Shown piece by piece: positions 43,572 to 51,764 of a stretch of DNA of 64,000 nt. This DNA comes from JAHWKV01 sp040905365 (GTDB lineage Bacteria > Actinomycetota > CADDZG01 > JAHWKV01): positions 7,910 to 71,909 of the forward strand of contig JBBDRQ010000080.1 in the NCBI GenBank assembly GCA_040905365.1, given 5' to 3'. The translations under genes and the position numbers were made by a program. Position 1 is the stretch's first letter, and the number at the start of each line of letters is the position of its first letter. Below the pieces are notes generated by a model. The model worked only from the letters and a program-made list of their open reading frames with translations, was not told the origin of the DNA and made no database searches.

Positions 43572-44158
43572 CTGGATGCAACCGGCTCGATGCCCAGACT
43601 CGAGTAAGTCAGCAGCGGCTCATAGTTGACACCGCGGGCCTCCAAAGCCTTGCCAGCCATATCAGAACGGTCGACCAGCGTCGTAACAAGCACTACCGAG
43701 GCCCCGGCCTCCTCCACGGCGTCCAGGGCGCTCAGAGTCGATCCTCCGGTGGTTATGACGTCGTCGACTAGCAGCACCCTCGTATCCTCGGTAAGCTCGG
43801 CTCCTTCGATGCGCTTTAGCTTGCCGTGCTTCTTGGCCTCCTTGCGCACGGAAAACCACCAAGCGTCGGTTCTCACCGCTACGGCGACGGCGATGGGATC
43901 CGCCCCCATGGTCATACCCCCGACGGCGTCAAACTCCACGCCGCGCTCGGCAGCCATGGCCACGATAGCCTCGGCTACCAGCTGGTAACGGCTGCCTTTG
44001 GCGATGGCCCGCTTGCCGTCGATGTAGTCGTGGCTGAGCCCGGCGTTGGCCAGCTGGAAGGGCTCCTCCCGCCACTCGTGACCGAATTTCATGACCAGAT
44101 CCTTGACCTGCTCGCGCAACTGCGCCGGCGATCGGTGTGGGGCTTGGGCCGTCTCGAT
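43568..44158 (-). CDS. pyrE: Orotate phosphoribosyltransferase; probable AUC start
   Basis: About 196 residues. The PRPP loop VLLVDDVITTGGSTLSA, the dimer loop VRKEAKKHGKLKRIEG and GGMTMGADPIAVAVA identify OPRT, which makes OMP in pyrimidine synthesis. The helix AQLREQVKDLVMKFGHEW, equal to the first helix of homologues, lies before the first in-frame ATG (44092); a TTG at 44119 would sit inside it and has no ribosome site. A perfect AAGGAGG stands 4 bp before an in-frame ATC at 44158, giving a protein of usual length, so AUC is the favoured start. A TTGACG at 44220-44215 may be its -35. It is downstream of the groEL terminator. Confidence 0.88.
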   Translation of the reverse strand: METAQAPHRSPAQLREQVKDLVMKFGHEWREEPFQLANAGLSHDYIDGKRAIAKGSRYQLVAEAIVAMAAERGVEFDAVGGMTMGADPIAVAVAVRTDAWWFSVRKEAKKHGKLKRIEGAELTEDTRVLLVDDVITTGGSTLSALDAVEEAGASVVLVTTLVDRSDMAGKALEARGVNYEPLLTYSSLGIEPVASS

Positions 44159-44230
44159 GACTCCTCCTTGGGATTCAGGTGATCGGGTAAGCCAAGTTTG
44201 GCACAGCACCGGCTCGTCAATTACGGCAGC

Positions 44231-44261
44231 AAAAACCCCCCGGCTGAACCGGGGGGTTTTT
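44231..44261 (-). terminator. Strong intrinsic terminator after groEL
   Basis: A 13-bp perfect stem, AAAAACCCCCCGG and its complement, with a 5-nt loop and flanking A/T tracts on both sides. It stands 24 bp beyond the groEL stop and can work in both directions. Confidence 0.93.
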
Positions 44262-44285
44262 GTTTCGCATTCGCCACGAGCTGCC

Positions 44286-45926
44286 TTAGAAGTCCATGCC
44301 TCCCGACGGGTCCGGCATACCACCGGGCATCCCTCCACCGGAGTGCTCCTCGGGCTTGTCGACGACCACCGCTTCGGTGGTGAGGAACAATGCCGCGATG
44401 GAAGCCGCGTTCTGCAGTGCGGAGCGGGTCACCTTCGCCGGGTCGACGATGCCGGCCTTCATCAGGTCCTCGTACTCACCGGTTGCGGCGTTGAGGCCGT
44501 GGCCGGACTTGAGGGTGCTGATCTTCTCCACCACGACGCCACCCTCGAGGCCGGCGTTCTGCGCAATCTGGCGAAGCGGTGCACCGAGCGCACGGCGCAC
44601 CATGGTCACACCGGCCAGCTCGTCGTCCTTGAGGTCGATCTCGAGCTTCTCGAGCGCGGCCTGAGCGAGCACGAGCGTGGTACCTCCACCGGGAACGATG
44701 CCTTCCTCGACGGCTGCCTTGGTCGCCTGTACCGCGTCCTCGATGCGGTGCTTCTTCTCCTTGAGCTCGACCTCGGTCGCGGCTCCTACCTTGATTACTG
44801 CAACGCCGCCGGCCAGCTTGGCCAGACGCTCCTGCAGCTTCTCCTTGTCGTAGTCCGAGTCGCTCTTGTCGATCTCGGCACGAATCTGGTTGACGCGTCC
44901 TTTGATCTTGTCGGCGTCACCTGCACCCTCGACGATCGTGGTCTCGTCCTTGGTGACCACGACCTTGCGGGCCTGGCCCAACAGCGGCAGATCGGTGTTC
45001 TCCAGCTTGAGACCGACTTCCTCAGAGATCAGCTCGCCGCCGGTGAGCACCGCGATGTCGCTCATCATGGCCTTGCGGCGGTCACCGAACCCGGGCGCCT
45101 TGACCGCAACGCTCTTGAACGTGCCGCGAATCTTGTTAACCACCAGTGTGGCCAGCGCTTCGCCTTCGACGTCCTCGGCGATGATCAGCAGAGGCTTGCT
45201 GTTTTGCATAACCTTCTCCAGGACCGGCAGAACGTCCTTGACCGCCGAGATCTTCGAGTTGGATATGAGGATGTAGGGGTCCTCCAGGACCGCCTCCATG
45301 CGCTCGGGGTCGGAGACGAAGTACGGGGAGATGTAGCCCTTGTCAAAGCGCATTCCCTCGACCAGCTCCAACTCCAGCCCGAAGGTCTGGGACTCCTCTA
45401 CGGTGATAACGCCGTCCTTGCCGACCTTGTCCATGGCCTCGGAGATGATCTCGCCGATCTCACGGTCGTTGTTGGCCGAGATGGCGCCGACGTGCGCTAC
45501 CTGGTCCTTGCTCTCGATTTCCTTGGACATGTTGCCGATGAACTCCACAACGGCACTTACGCCAGTTTCGATTCCCCTTTTAAGGGCGATGGGGTTGGCG
45601 CCGGCGGCGACCACGCGCAGGCCCTCCCGAGTAATGGCGTGGGCCAGAACCGTGGCGGTGGTGGTACCGTCACCCGCTACGTCGTCGGTCTTTTTGGCGA
45701 CCTCCTTGACGAGTTCGGCGCCGATCCTCTCGAACGGGTCCTCGAGCTCGATCTCCTTGGCGATGGATACACCATCGTTGGTGATGGTGGGAGCTCCCCA
45801 CTTCTTCTCTAGAACTACGTTGCGTCCCTTGGGACCCAGGGTCACCCTTACCGCGCTGGCTAGGGTCTCCATACCCCTCTCCATAGCGCGCTTGGCTTCA
45901 TCCCCAAATGCGAGCTGCTTTGCCAT
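44286..45926 (-). CDS. groL: Chaperonin GroEL (60 kDa), solitary copy
   Basis: A 546-residue chaperonin of full length. Typical parts are VTLGPKGRNVVLEKKWGAPTIT-like start, the ATP site AGDGTTTATVLA (about 86-97), and the closing Gly/Met-rich tail ending SGGMDF. It forms the double-ring folding chamber with GroES. No groES is beside it, and the stand-alone state with a GGM tail is like mycobacterial groEL2, so a second operon copy with groES probably exists elsewhere. A CIRCE operator overlaps its promoter, and a strong terminator follows, so it is an independent heat-shock unit controlled by HrcA. Confidence 0.97.
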   Translation of the reverse strand: MAKQLAFGDEAKRAMERGMETLASAVRVTLGPKGRNVVLEKKWGAPTITNDGVSIAKEIELEDPFERIGAELVKEVAKKTDDVAGDGTTTATVLAHAITREGLRVVAAGANPIALKRGIETGVSAVVEFIGNMSKEIESKDQVAHVGAISANNDREIGEIISEAMDKVGKDGVITVEESQTFGLELELVEGMRFDKGYISPYFVSDPERMEAVLEDPYILISNSKISAVKDVLPVLEKVMQNSKPLLIIAEDVEGEALATLVVNKIRGTFKSVAVKAPGFGDRRKAMMSDIAVLTGGELISEEVGLKLENTDLPLLGQARKVVVTKDETTIVEGAGDADKIKGRVNQIRAEIDKSDSDYDKEKLQERLAKLAGGVAVIKVGAATEVELKEKKHRIEDAVQATKAAVEEGIVPGGGTTLVLAQAALEKLEIDLKDDELAGVTMVRRALGAPLRQIAQNAGLEGGVVVEKISTLKSGHGLNAATGEYEDLMKAGIVDPAKVTRSALQNAASIAALFLTTEAVVVDKPEEHSGGGMPGGMPDPSGGMDF

Positions 45927-46025
45927 TCATACCTCCTACGTGGGACACCGTGTCCAACACTGTGAAAAAATCTTGCCGGCCCGACAGGACTGCATGACCA
46001 ACCTGGCACTCAGTCAAATCAAGCG

Positions 46026-46066
46026 TTAGCACTCTTGAGTCTAGAGTGCTAAACCCTGGCTGGCAA
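46026..46066 (-). promoter_or_regulatory. groEL promoter with CIRCE (HrcA) operator
   Basis: A perfect CIRCE element, TTAGCACTC-N9-GAGTGCTAA, covers 46026-46052. On the minus strand TTGCCA (46066-46061) and TAGACT (46043-46038) form a -35/-10 pair with a 17-bp spacer, and the -10 lies inside the CIRCE spacer. HrcA bound there would block RNA polymerase, so heat shock should relieve repression. hrcA itself is not in this window. Confidence 0.93.
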
Positions 46067-46221
46067 ATGAGTTACACCGGTAGCAGGGTCTCGGTGGGCC
46101 GACTAATGGGCAGGGAGCCCGCAACCGCGGTCTGCAGCGCTTCTACTTGTGTTTTCTCCTATTTCACCCTTAATATTGTTTTGAACCTTTCGACGGTGCA
46201 AAAGGTACTCAGGAGAACAGC

Positions 46222-46662
46222 ATGGAAACCGGTGGTCGGGTTGATTCGGTAGTCCCCAGAGCCAAGGCGTTTTTTCACGCTCTGCTACCCGCGCTCGCCT
46301 ACCTTGCAGGCTATCCGGCCGCGGCCTTCATCCTTGCCTTTACCGGTGCGGCGATGGCCGTGAGCGTGCTGGGCGGACCCCGCTACAGCCTGTTCGGTTT
46401 GGTGTTCAAGGCGATCAGGCCAGTTCTAAAACTCGGACCCGGACGCAACGAGGCCGTGGCACCGCATCGCTTCTCCGAGGCTACGGGAGCCGTCATGCTG
46501 CTGGCCGCCGCCTTGCTCTATCCGCTCGGCGCTCACGGTTTAGCCGAGGCTCTGGCTTTGCTGGTCATGGTCTTTGCAGCCCTCAACGCCGTCGCCGGGG
46601 TGTGCGTCGGGTGCCAGATGTACCTGCTGTTCAAGAGATTCCAACCCGGAGCTACCGGATGA
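46222..46662 (+). CDS. DUF4395 membrane protein
   Basis: A 146-residue protein with about four helices (24-42, 45-58, 92-108, 112-132). The ending CVGCQMYLLFKR, preceded by LNAVAG, is characteristic of DUF4395. Family members usually sit beside thioredoxin-like genes and the CxxC may exchange disulfides. AGGAGA stands 5 bp before the ATG; a possible promoter is TTGTGT (46147) with TAATAT (46171). It overlaps the thioredoxin-like gene by 4 bp, so the two proteins are probably made together and work as a membrane thiol-redox pair. Confidence 0.85.
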   Translation: METGGRVDSVVPRAKAFFHALLPALAYLAGYPAAAFILAFTGAAMAVSVLGGPRYSLFGLVFKAIRPVLKLGPGRNEAVAPHRFSEATGAVMLLAAALLYPLGAHGLAEALALLVMVFAALNAVAGVCVGCQMYLLFKRFQPGATG

Positions 46663-47075
46663 TGACGGATCCGATAGTCCTTCGATTGCTGGTTCTCGGT
46701 GCGTTGCTGTTTGCGGCCGGGGGCGCAGGCGTAACTTTGCGGCGGTATTTCCGCAACGCTCAGCTTCCCCGCAACTTCGACCGCAGGGACGTGGCGCTTT
46801 CCCATCCGGGCCCCATCCTGGTGGAGTTCACCTCGCCGTTTTGCCACGAGTGCCAGGTCGCCCTGCCGGTGCTGGAGGCGGTCTCGGCAAGCGACGGAGC
46901 GCCGCTGGCGGTGGTCGACGCCAAGTACCGCCCCGACCTTGCGACAAAGTATGCGATCCGCACCACACCCACCATCCTGGTGGTCAACGCCCAGGGCCGG
47001 GTCACCCACGGGTGGCTGGACAGCGCGCCGACGGCGCAGGATGTAACGGAAGCGCTGGCGCTGGCTTACGGCTAG
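46659..47075 (+). CDS. Membrane-anchored thioredoxin-like protein
   Basis: A 138-residue protein with an N-terminal helix (5-27) and a thioredoxin fold whose active site is FCHEC (SPFCHECQVA, about 61-70) with the cis-proline in IRTTPTILVV. The CHEC pair is unusual; CGPC or CPYC would be standard. It probably reduces or transfers disulfides or heme-related thiols outside the membrane. The ATG overlaps the DUF4395 stop (ATGA), which also carries a CxxC. Confidence 0.85.
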   Translation: MMTDPIVLRLLVLGALLFAAGGAGVTLRRYFRNAQLPRNFDRRDVALSHPGPILVEFTSPFCHECQVALPVLEAVSASDGAPLAVVDAKYRPDLATKYAIRTTPTILVVNAQGRVTHGWLDSAPTAQDVTEALALAYG

Positions 47076-47094
47076 TGCCTCATCGAGCGGCCCT

Positions 47095-47367
47095 CTAACC
47101 TCCGGCCACCGCCGGCAGTATCGATATCAACGTCCCGTCGGGAACCTTGGTATCCAAGCCGTCGAGGAACCTCACGTCTTCCTCTCCAACGTATATGTTG
47201 ACGAACCGGCGAACCTCGCCGTGATCGTCCAGCAGCCGCTCGGTGAGCTCCGGGTAGCTCCCGGCAAGCTGACCCAGCAGGTCGCGCAGGTCTACCGCTG
47301 AATCCACGGCCAACTCGGGCTGCCCGTCGGCCAGTTGGCGCAGTTGGGTTGGGATCTTCACTTTCAC
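47095..47367 (-). CDS. cysO: CysO-type sulfur carrier protein (MoaD/ThiS fold)
   Basis: A 90-residue ubiquitin-like protein. It has RRFVNIYVGEEDVRFLDGLDT and ends ILPAVAGG, the same ending as mycobacterial CysO. The C-terminal Gly-Gly is activated and thiocarboxylated to carry sulfur. In Mycobacterium CysO feeds cysteine synthase CysM; here there is no cysM or Mec hydrolase, but the gene overlaps the thrC-like stop by 4 bp, so the PLP enzyme upstream is the likely partner. Both lie behind a SAM-I riboswitch. Confidence 0.9.
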   Translation of the reverse strand: MKVKIPTQLRQLADGQPELAVDSAVDLRDLLGQLAGSYPELTERLLDDHGEVRRFVNIYVGEEDVRFLDGLDTKVPDGTLISILPAVAGG

Positions 47368-48608
47368 GCTGATAGCAGCCTCATCTCCTCTTCAAACTTG
47401 TCAAGGTTGCCTGAAATATGGAAGTTAGGGCCTACCCGGCCCGTCAGAGCCTCTGCCGTCTTAAGCCCCATACCCGTTATCAGGGCAACCACGGTCTCGG
47501 ACTCAGCAAACACGCCGGCCTCGGCCATTTTCCTCAACGCGGCGATAGTCACACCTCCGGCCGTCTCGGCGAATATACCTTCGGTCGACGCCAGCAGGCG
47601 TATTCCGCTAACGATCTCCTCGTCGGTTACGTCTTCGCCGGTACCGCCCGTCTCGCCCACCGCAGCCGCGGCGTAGTAGCCGTCGGCGGGGTTACCTATG
47701 GCCAGGGACTTGGCGATGGTGTCGGGTTTTACGGGGCGGATGACGTCCGTGCCTCCTTTGATCGCAGCAACTACCGGGTTGCACCCAACCGCCTGCGCCG
47801 CGTGCACCTTGGTGTGCGGCGCTTCGTCCAGAATCCCGACCTTGTGGTACTCCTGCAGCCCCTTGCGGAACTTGGTCAGAAGACTGCCGCTGGCCACCGG
47901 AACCACTACGTGATCGGGCGAGCGCCAGTCGAGCTGCTCGGCCACCTCGAACGCCAGCGTCTTGGAACCCTCCGAATAAAAGGGCCGCAGGTTGACGTTC
48001 ACAAACCCCCACTCGCCCTTTTGGGCAATCTCCGAGCACAGCTTGTTCACGTGGTCGTAGTTGCCCTCCACCGCCACCAGGTTGCCCCCGTAAATGGCGG
48101 TTGTGATGACCTTGCCCTGCTCCAGGTTGGCCGGGATGAACACAAAGGAGCGCAGCCCTGCCTTGGCGGCGTGAGCGGCCACGGCGTTGGCCAGGTTACC
48201 GGTCGATGCGCAGGAAACCGTGTCAAAACCCATCTCGCGAGCCACCGTGAGCGCCACACTTACCACCCGGTCCTTGAACGAGTGGGTCGGGTTGGCCGTG
48301 TCGTTTTTGATGTAGAGGGTGGAGATGCCCAACGCCTCAGCCAGACGGTCCGCCTTGAGCAGCGGCGTAAGGCCGGCACCGATATCTACCCGATCGGCCG
48401 CGGCGGCCACCGGAAGCAACTCCGAGTAGCGCCAGATCGAGGCCGGCCCCTGCTTGATCGATTCCCGAGAGATCCGCGTGGCAATGTCCTCGTAATCAAA
48501 GACCGGCTCCAGCGGGGCAAAGCAGAAGTCACAGACGTATATGGGTGCGGACTGGTATCTGCGTCCGCACTCCCTGCACTCAAGTTCGTCGATCTTGGCC
48601 ACGGTCAC
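47364..48608 (-). CDS. thrC: Threonine synthase-like PLP enzyme
   Basis: A 414-residue fold-type II PLP enzyme. Residues 1-35 form a zinc ribbon (C11, C14, C26, C29); the PLP lysine is K112 in NPTHSFKDR; the phosphate loop is ASTGNLANAVAA. By sequence it is a threonine synthase acting on O-phosphohomoserine. However, the gene sits behind a SAM-I riboswitch and is fused translationally (4-bp overlap) to a CysO-type sulfur carrier, so it may instead exchange the phosphate for sulfur and make homocysteine or cysteine. That activity is inferred from context only; the residues around the active site look like normal ThrC. Confidence 0.9.
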   Translation of the reverse strand: MTVAKIDELECRECGRRYQSAPIYVCDFCFAPLEPVFDYEDIATRISRESIKQGPASIWRYSELLPVAAAADRVDIGAGLTPLLKADRLAEALGISTLYIKNDTANPTHSFKDRVVSVALTVAREMGFDTVSCASTGNLANAVAAHAAKAGLRSFVFIPANLEQGKVITTAIYGGNLVAVEGNYDHVNKLCSEIAQKGEWGFVNVNLRPFYSEGSKTLAFEVAEQLDWRSPDHVVVPVASGSLLTKFRKGLQEYHKVGILDEAPHTKVHAAQAVGCNPVVAAIKGGTDVIRPVKPDTIAKSLAIGNPADGYYAAAAVGETGGTGEDVTDEEIVSGIRLLASTEGIFAETAGGVTIAALRKMAEAGVFAESETVVALITGMGLKTAEALTGRVGPNFHISGNLDKFEEEMRLLSA

Positions 48609-48615
48609 CCCTAAA

Positions 48616-48645
48616 CAAAAAAATCGCCTGCCGATGGCAGGCGAT
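48616..48645 (-). terminator. Rho-independent terminator of the riboswitch
   Basis: Minus-strand hairpin ATCGCCTGCC/GGCAGGCGAT with a 3-nt loop and seven Ts, placed between the SAM-I aptamer and the thrC start. It should form when SAM is bound, cutting transcription before the gene. Confidence 0.93.
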
Positions 48646-48661
48646 CCATATGCTAGACCTG

Positions 48662-48775
48662 CTCATCTGCCCCGGTCCGGCCGGGCGGGATTTAGCACCT
48701 TTCAGTCGTCTTGCTAAGCCTGACTGAAGGCTGCCGAGGCGTCACAGGGCCCGTCCCTCTACCTCTCTTGATGAG
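48662..48775 (-). promoter_or_regulatory. SAM-I (S-box) riboswitch aptamer
   Basis: The minus strand reads CTCATCAAGAGAGG (P1 5' strand and start of core), then GAGGGACGGGCCC, GTGACGCCTCGGCAGCC, and the 3' half AAAGGTGCTAAATCC, ending AGATGAG that closes P1. These are the conserved S-box blocks in proper order and spacing; only the GGCAACC kink-turn segment is changed to GGCAGCC. It precedes a terminator and the thrC-cysO genes. TTGACA at 48810-48805 may be the promoter -35. Confidence 0.95.
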
Positions 48776-48864
48776 AATCTAACCATCGCATCCCCCCAAA
48801 CGGCTGTCAAACAGCCGCGCCACCCGACAACGGCCCGAGCCGAGGCACGAAACGGCCCAGCCCG

Positions 48865-50184
48865 TCAACCGGCCACTCTCTGGCGGCTCTTGTCCTTCTT
48901 CCTGCTACCCCTCCGGAGGCCGCCTTTGGCGGGCGGAGCATCCCGCGACGATGCATCTGCCGCCGGCATTTCGTCTTGCTCGGCAGGCTCCGGGGGTCCG
49001 GGTCGGGGCTTACGGTCGCCGCTCAGGTAATTCCAATTGCCCAACACTCTGGTCTCGTAGAAGTGGACGAACACAATCTTGGCCACAGCCAAGCCCGGGA
49101 CGGCCAGGAGCATCCCCCAGAGGCCGCCGGCCGACGCTCCCACTATCAACGCCACCATGATCGCGACCGGGTGCAGGCGTAGCGCCCAGCCGATAATTTT
49201 GGGAGAGATGAAATGATTGTCGATTTGCTGCACGATCACCATCGCAATCACCGCCTGGATCGCCAGCGGCAAGCCGCCGGTGATACCGCCGACCACGGTA
49301 GCTATGGCGCCGCCGACGAACGGGCCGATCAACGGAATGATGTTGAAGAAGCCGGCCAGCAGCCCGATCGGAAGCCAGTAGGGCAAATCGATGATGAGGA
49401 AGGCCAGGCAGGACATAACCCCGACGATGGCCGCCACCAGCAGCTGCCCCCTGAAGAAGCTGCCCACTATCCTGCCGATTCGGTCCAGCAGCGGAACCCA
49501 TTCCGGGCGGAGACTCGGCGGCATGTACTTGAGGCCCAACTGCTGGATCCTCGGCAGGTCAATTAACAGGTAAGCCGCGAAAACCGGGCCCAGGATGATG
49601 TTTAGCAACAGGTGAAACGCTCCGCTCGCGAACCTGCTCGCACCTGCGAACAGGCTCTGGTACAGACCTTGCAGGATCGAAGGCTGCGAACTCTCGCTCG
49701 ACGAGGATGGTGCGGTCCCTGACTGCGGTTCGGAGGACAGGTCGCCGAGTCCGACCGCATCCAAAGACAGGTTCATCTGCTCGGCCGCCCGTTGGGTAGT
49801 TGCTACCGCCTGCTCCTGGATCTGCGGCCCCCGGTCGACCAGGCCCTGAATCTGCCGGCCGAGCGGCGGCACCAGCCAGTAGACCGCCAGCAAGAGCATC
49901 ACGAGCAAAATCACGTAGATAAGCGCCGTACTGAACCCCCGCCGGATCCCTCGCCGCTCCAGCGCGTTGACGAAAGGGTTGAGCAAGAAGATCAACACCA
50001 CGGCAAGCGCCAACGGCGGAAAGATTTCCCGAACCAGGCTGAGCAGGTACAGGCCGATTCCGGCCAGGAGCAGAACGCCGAGCAGGGACCAGCTGATAAT
50101 CCCGGCCCGGGCAAGGCTGTCGCCGGAAGTTTTTCGCGATGGCGGACGGCCCGTAGCAGTCACCGTCCAATTATACGGGCGCAT
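48865..50184 (-). CDS. AI-2E family transporter
   Basis: A 439-residue membrane protein with about eight helices, in the order 30-95 (three), 200-225, then a C-terminal bundle (245-375) with GLLAGFFNIIPLIGPFVGG and the NHFISPKIIG motif, which mark the AI-2E (PerM/YdiK/YhhT) family. A Ser/Pro-rich extracytoplasmic segment is at 150-170. Members are permeases for quorum-sensing signals or sodium/proton exchange; the true substrate is unknown. The lysine- and arginine-rich tail (410-439) is probably cytoplasmic. The gene stands alone upstream of the thrC riboswitch. Confidence 0.9.
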   Translation of the reverse strand: MRPYNWTVTATGRPPSRKTSGDSLARAGIISWSLLGVLLLAGIGLYLLSLVREIFPPLALAVVLIFLLNPFVNALERRGIRRGFSTALIYVILLVMLLLAVYWLVPPLGRQIQGLVDRGPQIQEQAVATTQRAAEQMNLSLDAVGLGDLSSEPQSGTAPSSSSESSQPSILQGLYQSLFAGASRFASGAFHLLLNIILGPVFAAYLLIDLPRIQQLGLKYMPPSLRPEWVPLLDRIGRIVGSFFRGQLLVAAIVGVMSCLAFLIIDLPYWLPIGLLAGFFNIIPLIGPFVGGAIATVVGGITGGLPLAIQAVIAMVIVQQIDNHFISPKIIGWALRLHPVAIMVALIVGASAGGLWGMLLAVPGLAVAKIVFVHFYETRVLGNWNYLSGDRKPRPGPPEPAEQDEMPAADASSRDAPPAKGGLRRGSRKKDKSRQRVAG

Positions 50185-50288
50185 CCGGTAATCAGTGGGT
50201 GATTTTGGATGTGCCGCGCGGGCCCGCAGGACGGCTCGGTTGCTAGACTGGCTGTAGTGCTAGCCTCCCCGACCCCCACCGTGCTGCG

Positions 50289-51764
50289 ATGAGCCCGGTG
50301 GAGCAGACACTTGCCGGGCGCTCCTTGCTGGTCGCATCCAACCGGGGCCCGGTCACCTTCCAGGAGGACGATACCGGGCGGATAGTGGCAAGCCGTGGCG
50401 CCGGAGGCCTGGTCACCGCGCTCACCGAGGTCATGAAGGACGCCTCCGGGCTGTGGGTGGCCTCGGCCATGTCGCCGGGCGACATGGAAATGGTCAAACG
50501 GCACCCCGGCGGCCCGCTCCGGACGCAGGTTGACGGGGCCGACCTGCGACTGCGCTACCTTGCTTTCGACGAGGACACGTTCGGCCGCTATTACAACGGG
50601 ATTTCCAACTCCATATTGTGGTTCATGAACCACAATATGTGGAACCTGCCCATGACCCCGGTTTTCGACGCCCAAACCGCCGGCGACTGGCGAGCTTACC
50701 AGCAGGTAAACCGTACCTTTGCCGAGGCCCTCGCCGCCGAAGTTTCCGGTCGGGAGTCCACCTCGGAGGTGATGCTACAGGATTACCACCTGTTGCTGAC
50801 CGCGCGGTACTTAAAGGACCTGGTGCCCGAGGCGTTCAGCTACCACTTCACGCACACGCCGTGGGCTCAGCCCTCAATGATGTCGGTGCTTCCGGGAACC
50901 ATGGCCACGGAAATACTCGAAGGAATGCTGGCCAACGACCTGCTCGGCTTCCAGTGCCCCCGCTGGTCAACGAACTTCATGTGGTGCTGCCGGCAAATAT
51001 TAGGTGCGCAGGTCGACCTCGAGCGGCAGACCGTCACTTATCGGGAAGCAACCACCGCAGTGCGCGACTACCCGATCTCCGTCGATGCCTCTGCGATGCA
51101 GTCGGTAGCTCATTCTAAGTCCTCCGCTCAGTATCTGGAATGGCTCGAAAAACTCCTCAACGGTCGCAAGCTGGTGCTCAGGATCGACCGGTTCGAGCTG
51201 TCCAAGAACATCCTGCGCGGTTTCACCGGCTTCGCTCAGATGCTAAAGGACCATCCCGAACTAACCGGCAAGGTAGTGCACCTGGCTTTGCTCTACCCTT
51301 CCCGAGAAGCCCTGGCCGAGTACCGGGAGTACGAGGCTCGGGCCGTCGAGCTGGCAGGGCAGATCAACGACGAGCTTGGGACCGACGACTGGCAGCCGAT
51401 AGTGCTGATCAACGAAGCCAACTACGTGCGGGCAATCACCAGTTGCCGGCGCTACGACGTACTGATGGTCAACGCCATCAGCGACGGGATGAACCTGGTG
51501 GCCAAAGAGGGTCCGGCGGTCAACGAGGTCGGTGGCACAGTGGTGCTCTCCAGGACCACCGGGGCGTGGGACGAGCTGCGGGAGGGGGTGCTGGGGGTCA
51601 ATCCCTACGACGTGCAAGAACTGGCCGATGCCCTGTACCGCGGATTGACCATGCCCGGCCCCGAGCGGCAGCGCCTGGCCGAGAACAATCGGCAGGTCGT
51701 CCACGCCAGCACCCCCCGCAGCTGGGTGCTGAGACAGTTGAGGGACATGGCCCTGCTGGCCTAA
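50289..51764 (+). CDS. otsA: Alpha,alpha-trehalose-phosphate synthase (UDP-forming)
   Basis: A 491-residue GT20 enzyme. It has LLVASNRGPVTF near the start, YYNGISNSILWFMNH (about 98-112), VMLQDYHLLLTARYLKD, FTHTPWAQPS, LRIDRFELSKNILRGF and SDGMNLVAKE (about 397-406) that bind glucose-6-phosphate and the UDP-sugar. It makes trehalose-6-phosphate, the osmo- and desiccation protectant precursor. otsB is next to it, but converging tail-to-tail with a 4-bp overlap, so the two genes are not one operon. Confidence 0.95.
   Translation: MSPVEQTLAGRSLLVASNRGPVTFQEDDTGRIVASRGAGGLVTALTEVMKDASGLWVASAMSPGDMEMVKRHPGGPLRTQVDGADLRLRYLAFDEDTFGRYYNGISNSILWFMNHNMWNLPMTPVFDAQTAGDWRAYQQVNRTFAEALAAEVSGRESTSEVMLQDYHLLLTARYLKDLVPEAFSYHFTHTPWAQPSMMSVLPGTMATEILEGMLANDLLGFQCPRWSTNFMWCCRQILGAQVDLERQTVTYREATTAVRDYPISVDASAMQSVAHSKSSAQYLEWLEKLLNGRKLVLRIDRFELSKNILRGFTGFAQMLKDHPELTGKVVHLALLYPSREALAEYREYEARAVELAGQINDELGTDDWQPIVLINEANYVRAITSCRRYDVLMVNAISDGMNLVAKEGPAVNEVGGTVVLSRTTGAWDELREGVLGVNPYDVQELADALYRGLTMPGPERQRLAENNRQVVHASTPRSWVLRQLRDMALLA

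Noticed and set aside
44091..45812. 573-codon plus-strand frame opposite groEL
   Set aside because: Looks protein-like because GroEL codon bias leaves few stops, but it has no family and would run against a strongly regulated gene.
48801..48817. CGGCTGT-CAA-ACAGCCG as a repressor site for thrC
   Set aside because: It lies after the AI-2E gene and contains the possible -35 of the riboswitch; a weak terminator or chance repeat explains it equally, so no separate feature is given.
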